Assembly (NCBI GenBank): GCA_008704415.1
Contig: VXIS01000560.1
Location: 1 to 17,692, forward strand
Direction of reading: 5' to 3'
Length of the DNA stretch: 17,692 nt
Source: Sphaerosporella brunnea
Taxonomy: Eukaryota; Ascomycota; Pezizomycetes; Pezizales; Pyronemataceae
Under the pieces are notes generated by a model, which saw only the letters and a program-made list of their open reading frames with translations, was not told the origin of the DNA and made no database searches. Below, in pieces: positions 8,976 to 16,877 of this stretch. Numbering within the stretch: position 1 is the stretch's first letter; each line of letters opens with the position of its first letter. Position numbers and translations under genes: made by a program.

Positions 8976-9440
8976 CCCTTCATATCATTCGGTAACGACA
9001 ACATTGAGTTTTCGCTCTCACGAATTCGCTATCACACCGCCACTTGTTCCGCCCCTGGTCGCTGCAACCGGGCCATAGCTCGCGGTCTGTGTCCTATCAA
9101 CGACTACACCACGTTGCGCCGTGCCGTCTGGAAAACCCGCGACAGACGGGTGAGATGCGGACAATGCGGAGCGGGACGCATTACAAAACATGCGACGAAC
9201 GGAAACCCCAAATCGCAAGCCCGCCAGCATCCACCCAGTCTGCTCCCAGCACCGATGCAACCCAATGCCAGCAATGACTTTGTGCCAGTGGATGGTTCAA
9301 ACAAGGCCAACAACGTTAAAGGGATACATCCAGACAGATTGAAGCGTATCTTAAATGGAAAAAGCAATGAAAAGATTCGTCCTGACATAGTTGAGCACGC
9401 TCAAACCCCGTACTGGCACATTATTGCTAATTGGATGTAG
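8976..9440 (+). other. Unrecognised open frame, no clear start
   Basis: The frame is open for 154 codons and ends at a TAG. The middle has a Cys-x-x-Cys inside Arg-Cys-Gly-Gln-Cys-Gly-Ala-Gly (around 9153-9176) and an Arg/Lys-rich context. The last third (9280-9437) is hydrophilic, contains His-Pro-Asp-Arg-Leu-Lys-Arg, and ends in Ile-Ile-Ala-Asn-Trp-Met. I do not recognise a family. It could be a gene remnant or chance; there is no good ATG at its 5' end. Confidence 0.22.
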
Positions 9441-9542
9441 ACTCTAAAGTGTAAGAAGCTAGATGATGATGATGAGTAGGAAAGCGAAGATGAAAAAACC
9501 TAACCGCCGCCACTACATCCCTATCCATGGCCACCAAACTGC

Positions 9543-9845
9543 TTGTCAGCTGCCAGAGAGGATTCAAAGGGAGAATTGAATATGGTAGTATTTGATTTAA
9601 AGCCAAATGATGATAGGGCTAAAGTCTTGAATAGATTTTTCCACAAAAGTAAGATGAAGGCAACTGAAAGAAAAGCAGCTCAAAAGGCAGGTGCAGAGTC
9701 CTCGGAATTTACAGGAAGAGAGAAGATTGTTGAAGTATTTTTCAATATTGATCTAGATAATGAGAAGTGTCCCTCAGAAGGAATGCCAATGGCTACTATT
9801 GAACGGTATATTTGCGCAAAGGCAGAAGTGGAGCGATTCCGGTAA
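9543..9845 (+). CDS. Hypothetical 100-aa protein, Lys/Glu-rich
   Basis: The region is purine-rich and noticeably richer in A than its neighbours, which could mean a transferred or transposon-derived piece. The predicted protein is strongly charged. It has a lysine-rich helical stretch at residues 26-48 (RAKVLNRFFHKSKMKATERK and on), and an acidic-hydrophobic segment near residues 60-75. No signal peptide, membrane segment or known domain is visible. The first in-frame start codon is at 9543 and lacks a strong context; Met14 (9582) is an alternative. Confidence 0.3.
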   Translation: MSAAREDSKGELNMVVFDLKPNDDRAKVLNRFFHKSKMKATERKAAQKAGAESSEFTGREKIVEVFFNIDLDNEKCPSEGMPMATIERYICAKAEVERFR

Positions 9846-10068
9846 GGGCATTGTAGCAGGAGGATGGTAGGAACGAAGAGAGGAGTGTGGAATCAATCGC
9901 ATTAGAGAAGTGAAGAGAGGTTTTTATTCTCGAGGATACGGTTGTGTTGATGTTGTGCTTGGTTGAGGGAGAGAGCAAAGACCAAGGAGGTCGCCTCCAT
10001 CACTAAGCCCGCATGTAGCATGTTTAGTGTGGAGCACTGCAGACCAACTCTGACGAGAAGATTCGTGA

Positions 10069-10622
10069 GTGCGCAAGGCGGAGGACAAGTTGGACTCAAC
10101 CCGATCGCTGCTGAGAGTGGAGATACCCGAGGGTATATTGACCAAGCGTGGAGTGGGGAATACGTCCACAGTGCGCAGGATCCCAGAGTTTGCAGCGAGC
10201 GAAGAGGGCTGGTCCGAGGAAGGACGAGTACGCATATGCTTCTCATCAGATTTTTCAAGGCCACTTAACTGACTATTTCCTTCAGCTATATGGATGGCTG
10301 CTGCGGTTGCCTGAGGACGTACAACCAGTGCCCGCAAACGGTGGAACCTTTACCGCAACCGGAGAGGTACGGTGTATCTTCTCTCCGGAGGAATACGCCG
10401 CCGATCTCGAACAAGGAACAGCGTCAGGCGCAACAAGATCCTCAGCGGGAAGTACGCGAATCCAACACGCTGGGGCTGCGTAAAGAGTTCTCCTTCGGTC
10501 CCAGACCCGATCCAGACGGAGGTCGCACGCTTCATGCTATGATTCCCCAGCAGGGAAGCGCGCCCAATTCTCTCATTTGTACGCGTGCATTGGTGGTTCG
10601 GGCTACACTGTGCGTGGCCTGA
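10069..10622 (+). other. Possible exon-intron-exon remnant of an unrecognised gene
   Basis: A well-formed fungal intron signature lies at 10228-10285 (58 bp): GTACGC donor, branch-like TTAACTGAC, pyrimidine run and CAG. Joining across it links an upstream frame to the open frame 10290-10622, whose product is hydrophilic and Pro/Gln/Arg-rich. A second frame (ending 10483) is also open, so the right frame is not certain. No start codon or family was found. The antisense frame 10337-9924 is open too, which lowers confidence in any one reading. Confidence 0.27.
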
Positions 10623-10682
10623 TAAACAAAAAAGAAGGCAATGTTTCTTCGTTTGCGTTGGTTGGCTAGATGGGGGTTTACG

Positions 10683-10694
10683 GTGTGTGTGTGT
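10683..10694 (+). repeat. Short (GT)n tract
   Basis: Six GT-type units. The surrounding word GGGGTTTACGG (near 10674) recurs near 10795, making a spaced direct repeat about 120 bp apart. Confidence 0.7.
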
Positions 10695-10731
10695 AATCAA
10701 ATTTATTTTCTGCATGTAACCTCCAAATATT

Positions 10732-10866
10732 ATGGCAGACCCACTTCCCGTCCCCACCTATATCCTGTCCGCCGTCTTATTGATGTTATTTCATGGGGTT
10801 TACGGCGTTTGTGGTGAAATGGGGATCGTTTCAGTTTTCACGGGTGGAAAAGTGCTTTCGTATTAA
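10732..10866 (+). CDS. Possible small protein, 44 aa, one hydrophobic segment
   Basis: A short frame begins ATG GCA GAC and ends TAA. Residues 9-28 are hydrophobic (Tyr-Ile-Leu-Ser-Ala-Val-Leu-Leu-Met-Leu-Phe), long enough for one membrane span. No homologue is recognised and chance is likely; listed only because the region otherwise holds no gene. Confidence 0.12.
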   Translation: MADPLPVPTYILSAVLLMLFHGVYGVCGEMGIVSVFTGGKVLSY

Positions 10867-10895
10867 TCCAGATGTAAGACGGAATAACTAACTAA

Positions 10896-11284
10896 GGTGA
10901 GGGAAAAAACGGGTGTCAACCCTACACAGTTGAGCACGGTCCAATCCATCGTCCTGTTCCTGCTCCTGAACCTGTCACACCTTTACCCTCCAGCGGCATT
11001 ACGGTTGAGAGCCCTAACCCTTCGAATCCGCCTTTGACAACTCCGACATATGAATAAGGTGACAGGATCAATATGGCTTCTGTGCTCATGGGAGATATAA
11101 TTCCGGACGATGGACGTCCCGATATGCCGGAGAATGAAATCGCGGTGAGCAGCCTCGGGAATTTCCTGAAATTGGTGTTTCTGGTCTAATGGTTATAAAT
11201 AACCCGTACTATTTTTTTGTTTAGATCATTCGGCCGCGTGCGGCCGTGGCATATATAGAGGAGAGAGACTGTGCTACCCCTTAG
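10896..11284 (+). pseudogene. Pro-rich open frame, stop, then spliced continuation (broken gene?)
   Basis: From 10896 the frame reads a Pro/Thr/Ser-rich stretch (10929-11054) and meets TAA at 11055-11057. The same frame is then open again through an ATG at 11073 to GCG at 11144. A good intron follows: GTGAGC at 11145 and TTTTTTTGTTTAG ending at 11224 (80 bp, phase 0). Exon sequence from 11225 stays in frame to TAG at 11282. The whole could be the 3' part of a gene with one nonsense change (for example CAA to TAA), or a 44-residue two-exon gene starting at 11073. No family is recognised. Confidence 0.27.
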
Positions 11285-11382
11285 GACTAAGCCTCCTATT
11301 AGGGCCTGCGGCTCTCTCAAGGAAAGAAAATCAAGGAAAACGTGACTCGTGAACGGAAAAGACTGTGGTTCACTCCCTCATA

Positions 11383-12122
11383 CTAGGAGCCCGCTGCGCC
11401 TCCTTCTCTTTCTTCTTCCCCTTCTCCTTCCTCATCCCCCCCTGGGGCCCGCGCGCCTTGTGGGGCTTGGTGTAAGCCGCGCCCCCGCCTATGTAGGCGT
11501 TGACGCTCACACCGCCGCTCGAGCCACTTGGGCCCAGGACGGGACGCTGCCCTGAGCCGCCTCTTTGGTTTTACGGCCTGCTGGCCGATTCCGCTTCCCT
11601 CCTCGGCCGTGTCACTGGGAGAGGCTTGCGCCTCTGCTGCGTCAGGCGTTGGCCGCACCTGAACCAGTGCGCCGCTTGGCCCTGCATGCCTTGAGTGCAT
11701 CAGGGAGGGGGGTTGGGAAATATCCCGCGCGTGTTTCGTCCGTTGTTGCGTAGGGCTCGGCGCTGGCGTTTGGATTTTGATCTTGTCGTGGCGTTCGGTA
11801 ACGACGGCGTCTCTGTCGTGGGGGGGTGGTGTCTGAGATGTCGCGTTGGAGTCCGCGGCAGTCCGTAATCCCTCGAGCTGTGCCAAAAGTGCTTTTTGAC
11901 CGTCGCCTCCTACTCCATCACATTTGTGGTCAAGGCATCGTGTTCTTGCTTTACGGTGGCAAAGTGCCGACTCGTTTGCTCTTCGCCCCTGCGGATAAGC
12001 TCTTGGATCTCGAAGAGGGCCTGTGGGGTCTGAGACGGAGACGCCATGCCCTCGACAGGCTTAAAACCACCAAAGATTGGTGTTGTCATTTCAAAAGAGG
12101 GGAAAGAAATGAGGTAAAACAA
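11383..12122 (-). pseudogene. Broken ORF, possibly retrotransposon ORF1/gag-like
   Basis: On the minus strand a frame starts at 12122, or better at Met12 (12089). It encodes a Glu/Gln-rich, probably helical segment (IQELIRRGEEQTSRHF), and stops at TAG (11910-11912). The continuation lies in another frame to 11383, beginning with a Lys-Ala-Leu-Leu-Ala-Gln-Leu-Glu segment. The switch fits a one-base indel in the A5G run near 11898. A further frame around 11580-11540 reads Pro-Ser-Trp-Ala-Gln-Val-Ala, a wording common at the end of the disordered part of fungal LINE (Tad1-like) ORF1 proteins. That points to a decayed retroelement leader protein, but the resemblance is weak and no RT follows. Confidence 0.33.
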
Positions 12123-12725
12123 CCCGCACTAGAGTTGGCGGCTTTGCGAGAAGTTCCGGGCAACGTCTCTTTCATCACCCAGTGCACCGACCACAAGAAT
12201 GGTTGATTTCGATTGCAAAGAAGCCTCATTCGTGTTCGAGAGCAGCTGGAGAAGGTACAGCAGTGCAAGAATCTCACAGCTTTGATAGAGCAACAGCGAT
12301 GCCGCTCGCATGTCCTCCTCCTTCACCATTGCGCTATCCGAAAGTCTGCTTTGTGGTCGTATGCTTGTGGCATCATGTCGTCAGACTCCTCGCAGAACCA
12401 CCCTTTGACAGAACCGGAACAGAACCCTCTTTTCAGAACTTCCCTATTGGCCCCGCTCTCCCCTTACAAACCGACCAGCGTTGCGCATGCATGACGACAA
12501 TGAAATGAGCAAAAGCCAAAACAAAACTGAATCGATCCATGACGGAAATCGCCCACTCTCCGCTCCGCGGTTCCTATGACGTATGGATGGGGAGGGGGGG
12601 GGGCTGCCTATTGACCGCGGACATCATCATGCAAGCATGACAAGACCACGACATGCCTTGAACCTTTCGCAATAGCTTGTGAGTAGTATAACAACCACTC
12701 TTCCAAATGTCCATCGATGAGCATC
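12123..12725. other. Non-coding stretch upstream of the secreted-protein gene
   Basis: No gene seen. A G10 run lies at about 12593-12603. The part nearest the secreted-protein gene contains a TATA-like TAGTATAAC around 12684-12692, about 150 bp before its ATG, which could serve as promoter. Confidence 0.35.
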
Positions 12726-12781
12726 ATCATCTTCACTCCATCATCTTCACTCCATCATCTTCACTCCATCATCTTCACTCC
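12726..12781 (+). repeat. 14-bp tandem repeat, four perfect copies, in the leader of the secreted-protein gene
   Basis: ATCATCTTCACTCC is repeated four times without change and ends 59 bp before the start codon. It gives a long C/T-rich leader, common in strongly expressed fungal genes. Copy number could vary between strains. Confidence 0.93.
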
Positions 12782-12840
12782 ATCACAACACACTCTCACA
12801 AATTCCCAATATCCAGTCCATCTACCCCAGAAAACCCACA

Positions 12841-13274
12841 ATGAAGGCCTCATTCATCTTCCTCGCTATCTCTGCTCTCACCGCAGTTGGCCTGGCCACG
12901 CTCGAGGCTCAGCAAGATGCCCCGGTAGCAGGTATCGATAGCATTGTACCATGGTATCAGTTCCGCTATGCATAGCTGTCTCAACCATAGAGCCGCGCTA
13001 ATGGTCTCCCCAGCGCCTCAAATTGTATCCGGATCACCCGTTACCGCTCTAGATGCGCCGTTGGCGAGTATCCACTATCCTCCATTTCTAGTGATTGGAG
13101 GTTGCTGATGCAATAGCTATAGGCGACACCGGCTGCCTCTGCGACGACCACGACTTCATGCAGAACAACAGGTACTGCCTGCAAAACCGCTGTGACCCGG
13201 GGGAGTATAAGATTGCGGTCATGTCTTGGAACCAGGAGTGCGAGGGTCATCACGGCTACCCAATGTCGCTTTAG
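12841..13274 (+). CDS. Small secreted cysteine-rich protein, half-CFEM pattern, three exons, 98 aa
   Basis: Model: exon 1 12841-12931, intron 12932-13013 (82 bp, GTATCG...CCCCAG), exon 2 13014-13067, intron 13068-13122 (55 bp, GTATCC...TATAG), exon 3 13123-13274. Residues 1-19 form a clear signal peptide (Lys then a hydrophobic core ending Gly-Leu-Ala). Residues 20-49 are Ala/Pro-rich and lack Cys. Residues 50-88 hold Asp50, C53, C55, Phe60, C67, C72 and C88. This is the D-x2-C-x-C-x4-F-x6-C-x4-C-x15-C layout of the second half of a CFEM domain. The first-half cysteines are absent. CFEM proteins are fungal extracellular proteins, some of which bind haem through the conserved Asp; that role is inference here. 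A second acceptor CAATAG six bases upstream (13111-13116) would keep frame and add two residues. The start context is ACAATGA and follows a C/T-rich leader. Secreted, possibly an effector-like protein. Confidence 0.8.
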
Positions 13275-13507
13275 CACCTTCGCTTGCAGTGGCTATTTAC
13301 GCAGAAAGATATTGGTAGCAGTCATCGGAAGGGTATTTTGCTCTGTTTGAGACGGAGCATTTCGGTCGTTTTAGTACATAACTTAAAACAAAGAAATACG
13401 CTCGTGCACACGTCACCCGTAACTAGCTGGTCTTGGTGAATGTCTTAATTGTATTATCGCCCACCCCGCTGGAGTGATCGTTCATGATCACAACCCATGC
13501 TGAGCTA

Positions 13508-13728
13508 CCGTAAAAACTCGGATAAAAGATACCCCCCCCAGATTTGGTTAGCGGCAGATAATTGCCTTATAGGGAAACTTTTAAGCTTACGAAGGAGGGT
13601 TTTTGCTTACGAAGGAGGGTTTTTGTTTTTTACTGACTTCCTTTTGGAGACATTAACTTCCCTATAAGGCAATTATTTGCCGCTAACCAAATCTGGGGGG
13701 GGGGTATCTTTTATCCGAGTTTTTACGG
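13508..13728. mobile_element. MITE 2, 221 bp, ~70-bp terminal inverted repeats, TA target duplication
   Basis: The left arm 13508-13576 starts CCGTAAAAACTCGGATAAAA. The right arm 13658-13728 is its reverse complement, with one substitution and a C8 versus G10 run. TA flanks both ends (13506-13507 and 13729-13730). The 81-bp centre carries a perfect 20-bp tandem pair (13585-13604 and 13605-13624) and no coding frame. The arms are nearly identical, which suggests recent insertion. It lies 233 bp past the stop of the secreted-protein gene. Confidence 0.93.
13585..13624 (+). repeat. 20-bp tandem duplication inside MITE 2
   Basis: GCTTACGAAGGAGGGTTTTT occurs twice back to back with no difference. 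Confidence 0.95.
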
Positions 13729-13730
13729 TA

Positions 13731-14339
13731 TTAGCGTAAAATGGGAAAGTGATTGTAGGCGTATATGTAGAACGGTTGTTCCACGTGCTCTCTCGCACGG
13801 GTATTGATATAGGTATGGATATGTGGTGGGACGCAAGGTAAGGCAACTGAAGGTAAGGTCATCGGGGCCGTGATATATCACCGCCAGGCCCACCCGACTA
13901 TGTCAACATGAACAATCATCCGCATGTCCTCCATCCATACTCTGACAATCCACGCCGGCGAGGGTTTACCGCCCGTCATCGCCCTCTCTGGACCGTCTTC
14001 CTCCATTCTCCTCTATTCTCCCCGCCGAACATCCGTTCGGGGATGTAGCGCATAACTCTTGACTGTCACCAGAAGTGGCAAACCCCATGCCGCCTCCATT
14101 TATACCTGGCTGCGATCCAAAATTAAACAAATCAAGCGATCAAGCGATCAAGCAATCGCCGCCCTCTGTAATAAATCCACACCTGGGTAATCCTACCCAT
14201 CGGCACTGCCCAAATCCACATCCGAGTTGCTCAGCGGCGCCATTGGGGACGGGGGACTTGTGCGGATTATATATCGGGGTATCAACAAAATTACCACAGC
14301 CAATCGCTACACACACTCACCCTTATATCAAAATTGCAG
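13731..14339. other. Non-coding stretch with short 8-bp tandem repeat
   Basis: No supported gene. ATCAAGCG is repeated at 14131-14154 (third copy ends in A). An open frame at 14075-14467 overlaps the RT relic in another frame and looks like chance. Confidence 0.4.
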
Positions 14340-14720
14340 GGCCGAGTGCGAAGGGCGAAACTCTTCACCAAGATCAATTTGAAGAACGATTACCATCAAG
14401 AAGCGCGAAGAATGGAAAAATGGCTTTTCCGCTTGTGTTCACGGTTTGTACGAATTTGTGGTCATGACTTTCGGGCTGACCAATGCACCGGCGATCTTCC
14501 AAGATGTGATGAACCACATCTTTAGAGACGTGCGTGGTCAGGGGAGTTATGGCGGATATCCTGATCTATGCTCAAGCAGAAGAAGAGCACGATAGAATTG
14601 CCGCCAAAGCGCTAAGACGACGGCCTGTGGACGAAAGACTTGGGTAACTACCTATGTTCCCAGCAAGGTCGAACGGACCGAAGAAATCGTGGTCGTCGAT
14701 TTGCTTTCACGCATACACAA
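14340..14720 (+). pseudogene. Ty3/gypsy reverse transcriptase relic
   Basis: Plus-strand pieces of a chromoviral-type RT lie in order but in different frames. First is Ala-Lys-x-[12 protein letters not shown] (14349-14395). Next, in another frame, Arg-Glu-Glu-Trp-Lys (14404-14418) leads to [16 protein letters not shown] (14443-14490) and on to Phe-Gln-Asp-Val-Met-Asn-His. Last comes Asp-Ile-Leu-Ile-Tyr-Ala (14555-14572), then Glu-Glu-Glu-His-Asp. A short deletion lies after His-Gln, another frame break follows near 14535, and the Tyr-Leu-Asp of the catalytic YLDD is gone. RNase H and integrase are not recognisable downstream. It is in the opposite orientation to the gag at the left edge and is not part of that copy. 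Confidence 0.88.
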
Positions 14721-15878
14721 GATGGGCCGAATCGACACCGAATAGCCGTTCCTGCAAAGACACAGCACTTCCTTTCAGCTGTATGACGTCAATTGGGCAA
14801 ATAACTTTGTAGGAATGAAGTAAAATCCCGACGGCTGATGGGAGGGGAATGAGAGAGAGGGTTCATTGGTAGCTGGCGCGAACTACACCGGCAGGCGCAT
14901 ATTGCTTTGGACCAGTTTGGCAAAGAGTCCAAACCCAAGTGTGTTGGGGAAAGGGGGTTGAGCAGGAATGGAATTATTGGGACCGTGAGATATCCTTTCA
15001 GTGCGAGGTTGGTCCAGTCGAACTTATGGTAGTGTGTGCAGGAAATCTACATTAACAATCACGACATCGGACCAAGAACTGCATGACCTGTGGCTGAAAC
15101 GAATCGATACGGAGGAGACATTATCACTTTTCGAGAGAACTGCAAGGGAATACTGGTATTTGAGGGAGATCGTGTTCGTCGGAATATGTTATTTCAAAGT
15201 TGCTCGTGTTCGCCAATCGCACGCTCGTATACACAGAGGGTTGTTCAAAGTGCTTATGCTCCCGCTTCCATCGCGGGGCCAGCCTCCATATCGGTTCTAG
15301 GCCATCAGGGCATTTAGCGAGCGGGTAGAACAAACACTCACGGGAATTGGATGGGCAATGTTGCAGAATACGGCGGAACCACGCCGTCTCGCTGAGATCA
15401 GATTCAATCGTGCATATGTACATATTAGCTTGTGACGGCGACGTCACGCTGCGCTGAGAAATGCTGCTTGCGAGACTTGTGGAATTTGACGCTATTTTCA
15501 CGATCAAGCACTTTTATATATGCTCGGAGATTTTCCGACTAGTACATATGATACTTGTACTTGAGAATGGCAATAATTGGGAACACGAGCCTTACATGCT
15601 GCTGCGGCGATGACTCAACTCGCATTTGGGTCAGTGAGTATCTCGAAACAGTGATCCCCTCGAAGCAATCAATTTCTTTGCCGGGTGCCACCTGATGTGC
15701 TTCTTCTAACCAGCATGCCCAGATAATTCACACTATCGAAAAACTCATGAAAGATTCGCCGAATATGAACGAATTGACTGAACGTAAGAAATCGTTCACC
15801 CTGTTCCATTGTGACAACAAATCTTTGCAGTCCTAGGTAGATACTTAAGTCGCAATCCGGAGGATCTGCCACCACCAT
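14721..15878. other. Non-coding or decayed sequence between the RT relic and the SET gene
   Basis: Frames at 15001-15300 (plus) and 15878-15669 and 15507-15124 (minus) are open but resemble nothing known. The part just right of the relic may be further decayed pol sequence. The stretch nearest 15878 should contain the 3' UTR of the SET-domain gene. Confidence 0.4.
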
Positions 15879-16877
15879 CTACCTAGCTCTCATCCACAAC
15901 CACTCCTCGAACCCCTTGCTCCCCTCCTCCCGTGCATGCTTGGCCATAGTATTCCACCTACGCGACACCAGTCTGCAATGCTGAAACCGCTCCGGATGCT
16001 CCACCAGCTCACGCATCTGCGCATCCACCCCGTGGCCATATCCAATTCTCTCCCTCAGCTCGATGTGCAACCTGATAAACACCTTCGCCCTCGCCAGGTC
16101 GCCATTCACAACACACACCAGAAAGGCATCGTGATAGACCTGAGGGATACCCCATGTCTGCTTCAGCCTCTTGCGAACATTGATGAGATCTTGATAGTGC
16201 TTCAACAAACGCGCAGGATTAGACACCATCAGCTCGCAGTTCCTCACAGCCTCAGCCAGTCTCCGCGCCTCTGTGCGGAGCTGATCGTCTGCCACAGCCG
16301 CTGGCCCAACGAGGCCGCACGCTGGGCATTGACACTGGAACCTATACCGCCGCAGAAGCGATTCCTGGCGGGCTGCCCTCGACATATCATCGTTGAGATA
16401 GCTCAGCACTATCTCCTCCCCCTCCTGTATCTCTTCGTGAGCGCGCACTTCCAGTTTCTGCGCATCCTTGTTCCACCTGTAACCCGCGTTCGGAACACAC
16501 GAGTGGTTGAACCTTGAACAGAGGTCAAAAATCCCAGCTATGGTGGTGTCGAGGGCGAAGGAGTTTGTAGCGATGATGCTCAAGAACGGCGGGAGCTCGG
16601 GGGCTTGTGCACTGTGGAGAGACAGAAAGGCCTTTTGTTGAGGCTTTGACAAGCGCGAGATCGCGGTAAGGATGTAGGATTCGAGATCTCGAGTAATCGC
16701 CATAAAACGGCCTCCGAAATCGGAGGGTATGGTGAAGAGGGGCGCCTCAGCGATTATGAGGCTGCCACTGGGGATGGGTGAGGTGGCGAGAATCCCGATG
16801 CCTTTCCCGGGGATTTCGGCTTGCTGGTAGAGGACGGGCGAGGAGGGGGGGTCGGCCATGGTTGCGAGTAGATGCAC
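15879..16877 (-). CDS. SET-domain protein (SMYD/Set5-like), 332 aa, single exon
   Basis: An uninterrupted frame with SET motifs in order. Residues 24-45 are Gly-Lys-Gly-Ile-Gly...Ile-Pro-x-Gly-x-Leu-Ile-x-x-Glu. Residues 122-130 are RFNHSCVPN, the cofactor- and substrate-site hallmark. Residues 150-161 are Ile-Gln-Glu-Gly-Glu-Glu-Ile-Val-Leu-Ser-Tyr-Leu with the active-site Tyr160. C182, C184 and C187 (Cys-x-Cys-x-x-Cys) form the post-SET zinc site. The family transfers methyl groups from S-adenosylmethionine to lysines of histones or other proteins. There is no MYND finger between the SET halves, as in the short fungal SET proteins that form a large paralogous group. The C-terminal 140 residues are helical. 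The start may be Met1 (16877) or Met7 (16859), the latter followed by Ala-Asp-Pro-Pro. The substrate cannot be told. Confidence 0.92.
   Translation of the reverse strand: MHLLATMADPPSSPVLYQQAEIPGKGIGILATSPIPSGSLIIAEAPLFTIPSDFGGRFMAITRDLESYILTAISRLSKPQQKAFLSLHSAQAPELPPFLSIIATNSFALDTTIAGIFDLCSRFNHSCVPNAGYRWNKDAQKLEVRAHEEIQEGEEIVLSYLNDDMSRAARQESLLRRYRFQCQCPACGLVGPAAVADDQLRTEARRLAEAVRNCELMVSNPARLLKHYQDLINVRKRLKQTWGIPQVYHDAFLVCVVNGDLARAKVFIRLHIELRERIGYGHGVDAQMRELVEHPERFQHCRLVSRRWNTMAKHAREEGSKGFEEWLWMRAR

Noticed and set aside
8698..9078. 126-codon plus-strand frame with a hydrophobic start
   Set aside because: The hydrophobic part is short, the rest shows no family features, and codons look random; not enough to call a gene.
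11010..11035. TTCGAATCC word resembling a tRNA B-box
   Set aside because: The preceding bases do not fit GGTTCGANTCC, and no A-box or cloverleaf is found at the right distance; no tRNA was found in the window.
12717..12941. 74-codon frame covering the 14-bp repeats
   Set aside because: It is in a different frame from the signal peptide and spliced cysteine region and is driven by repeat content.
15001..15507. Open frames on both strands right of the RT relic
   Set aside because: No resemblance to RNase H, integrase or any host gene; likely decayed repeat sequence.
15669..15878. 69-codon minus-strand frame starting next to the SET stop codon
   Set aside because: It begins right after the SET stop and has no domain features; most likely the 3' UTR.
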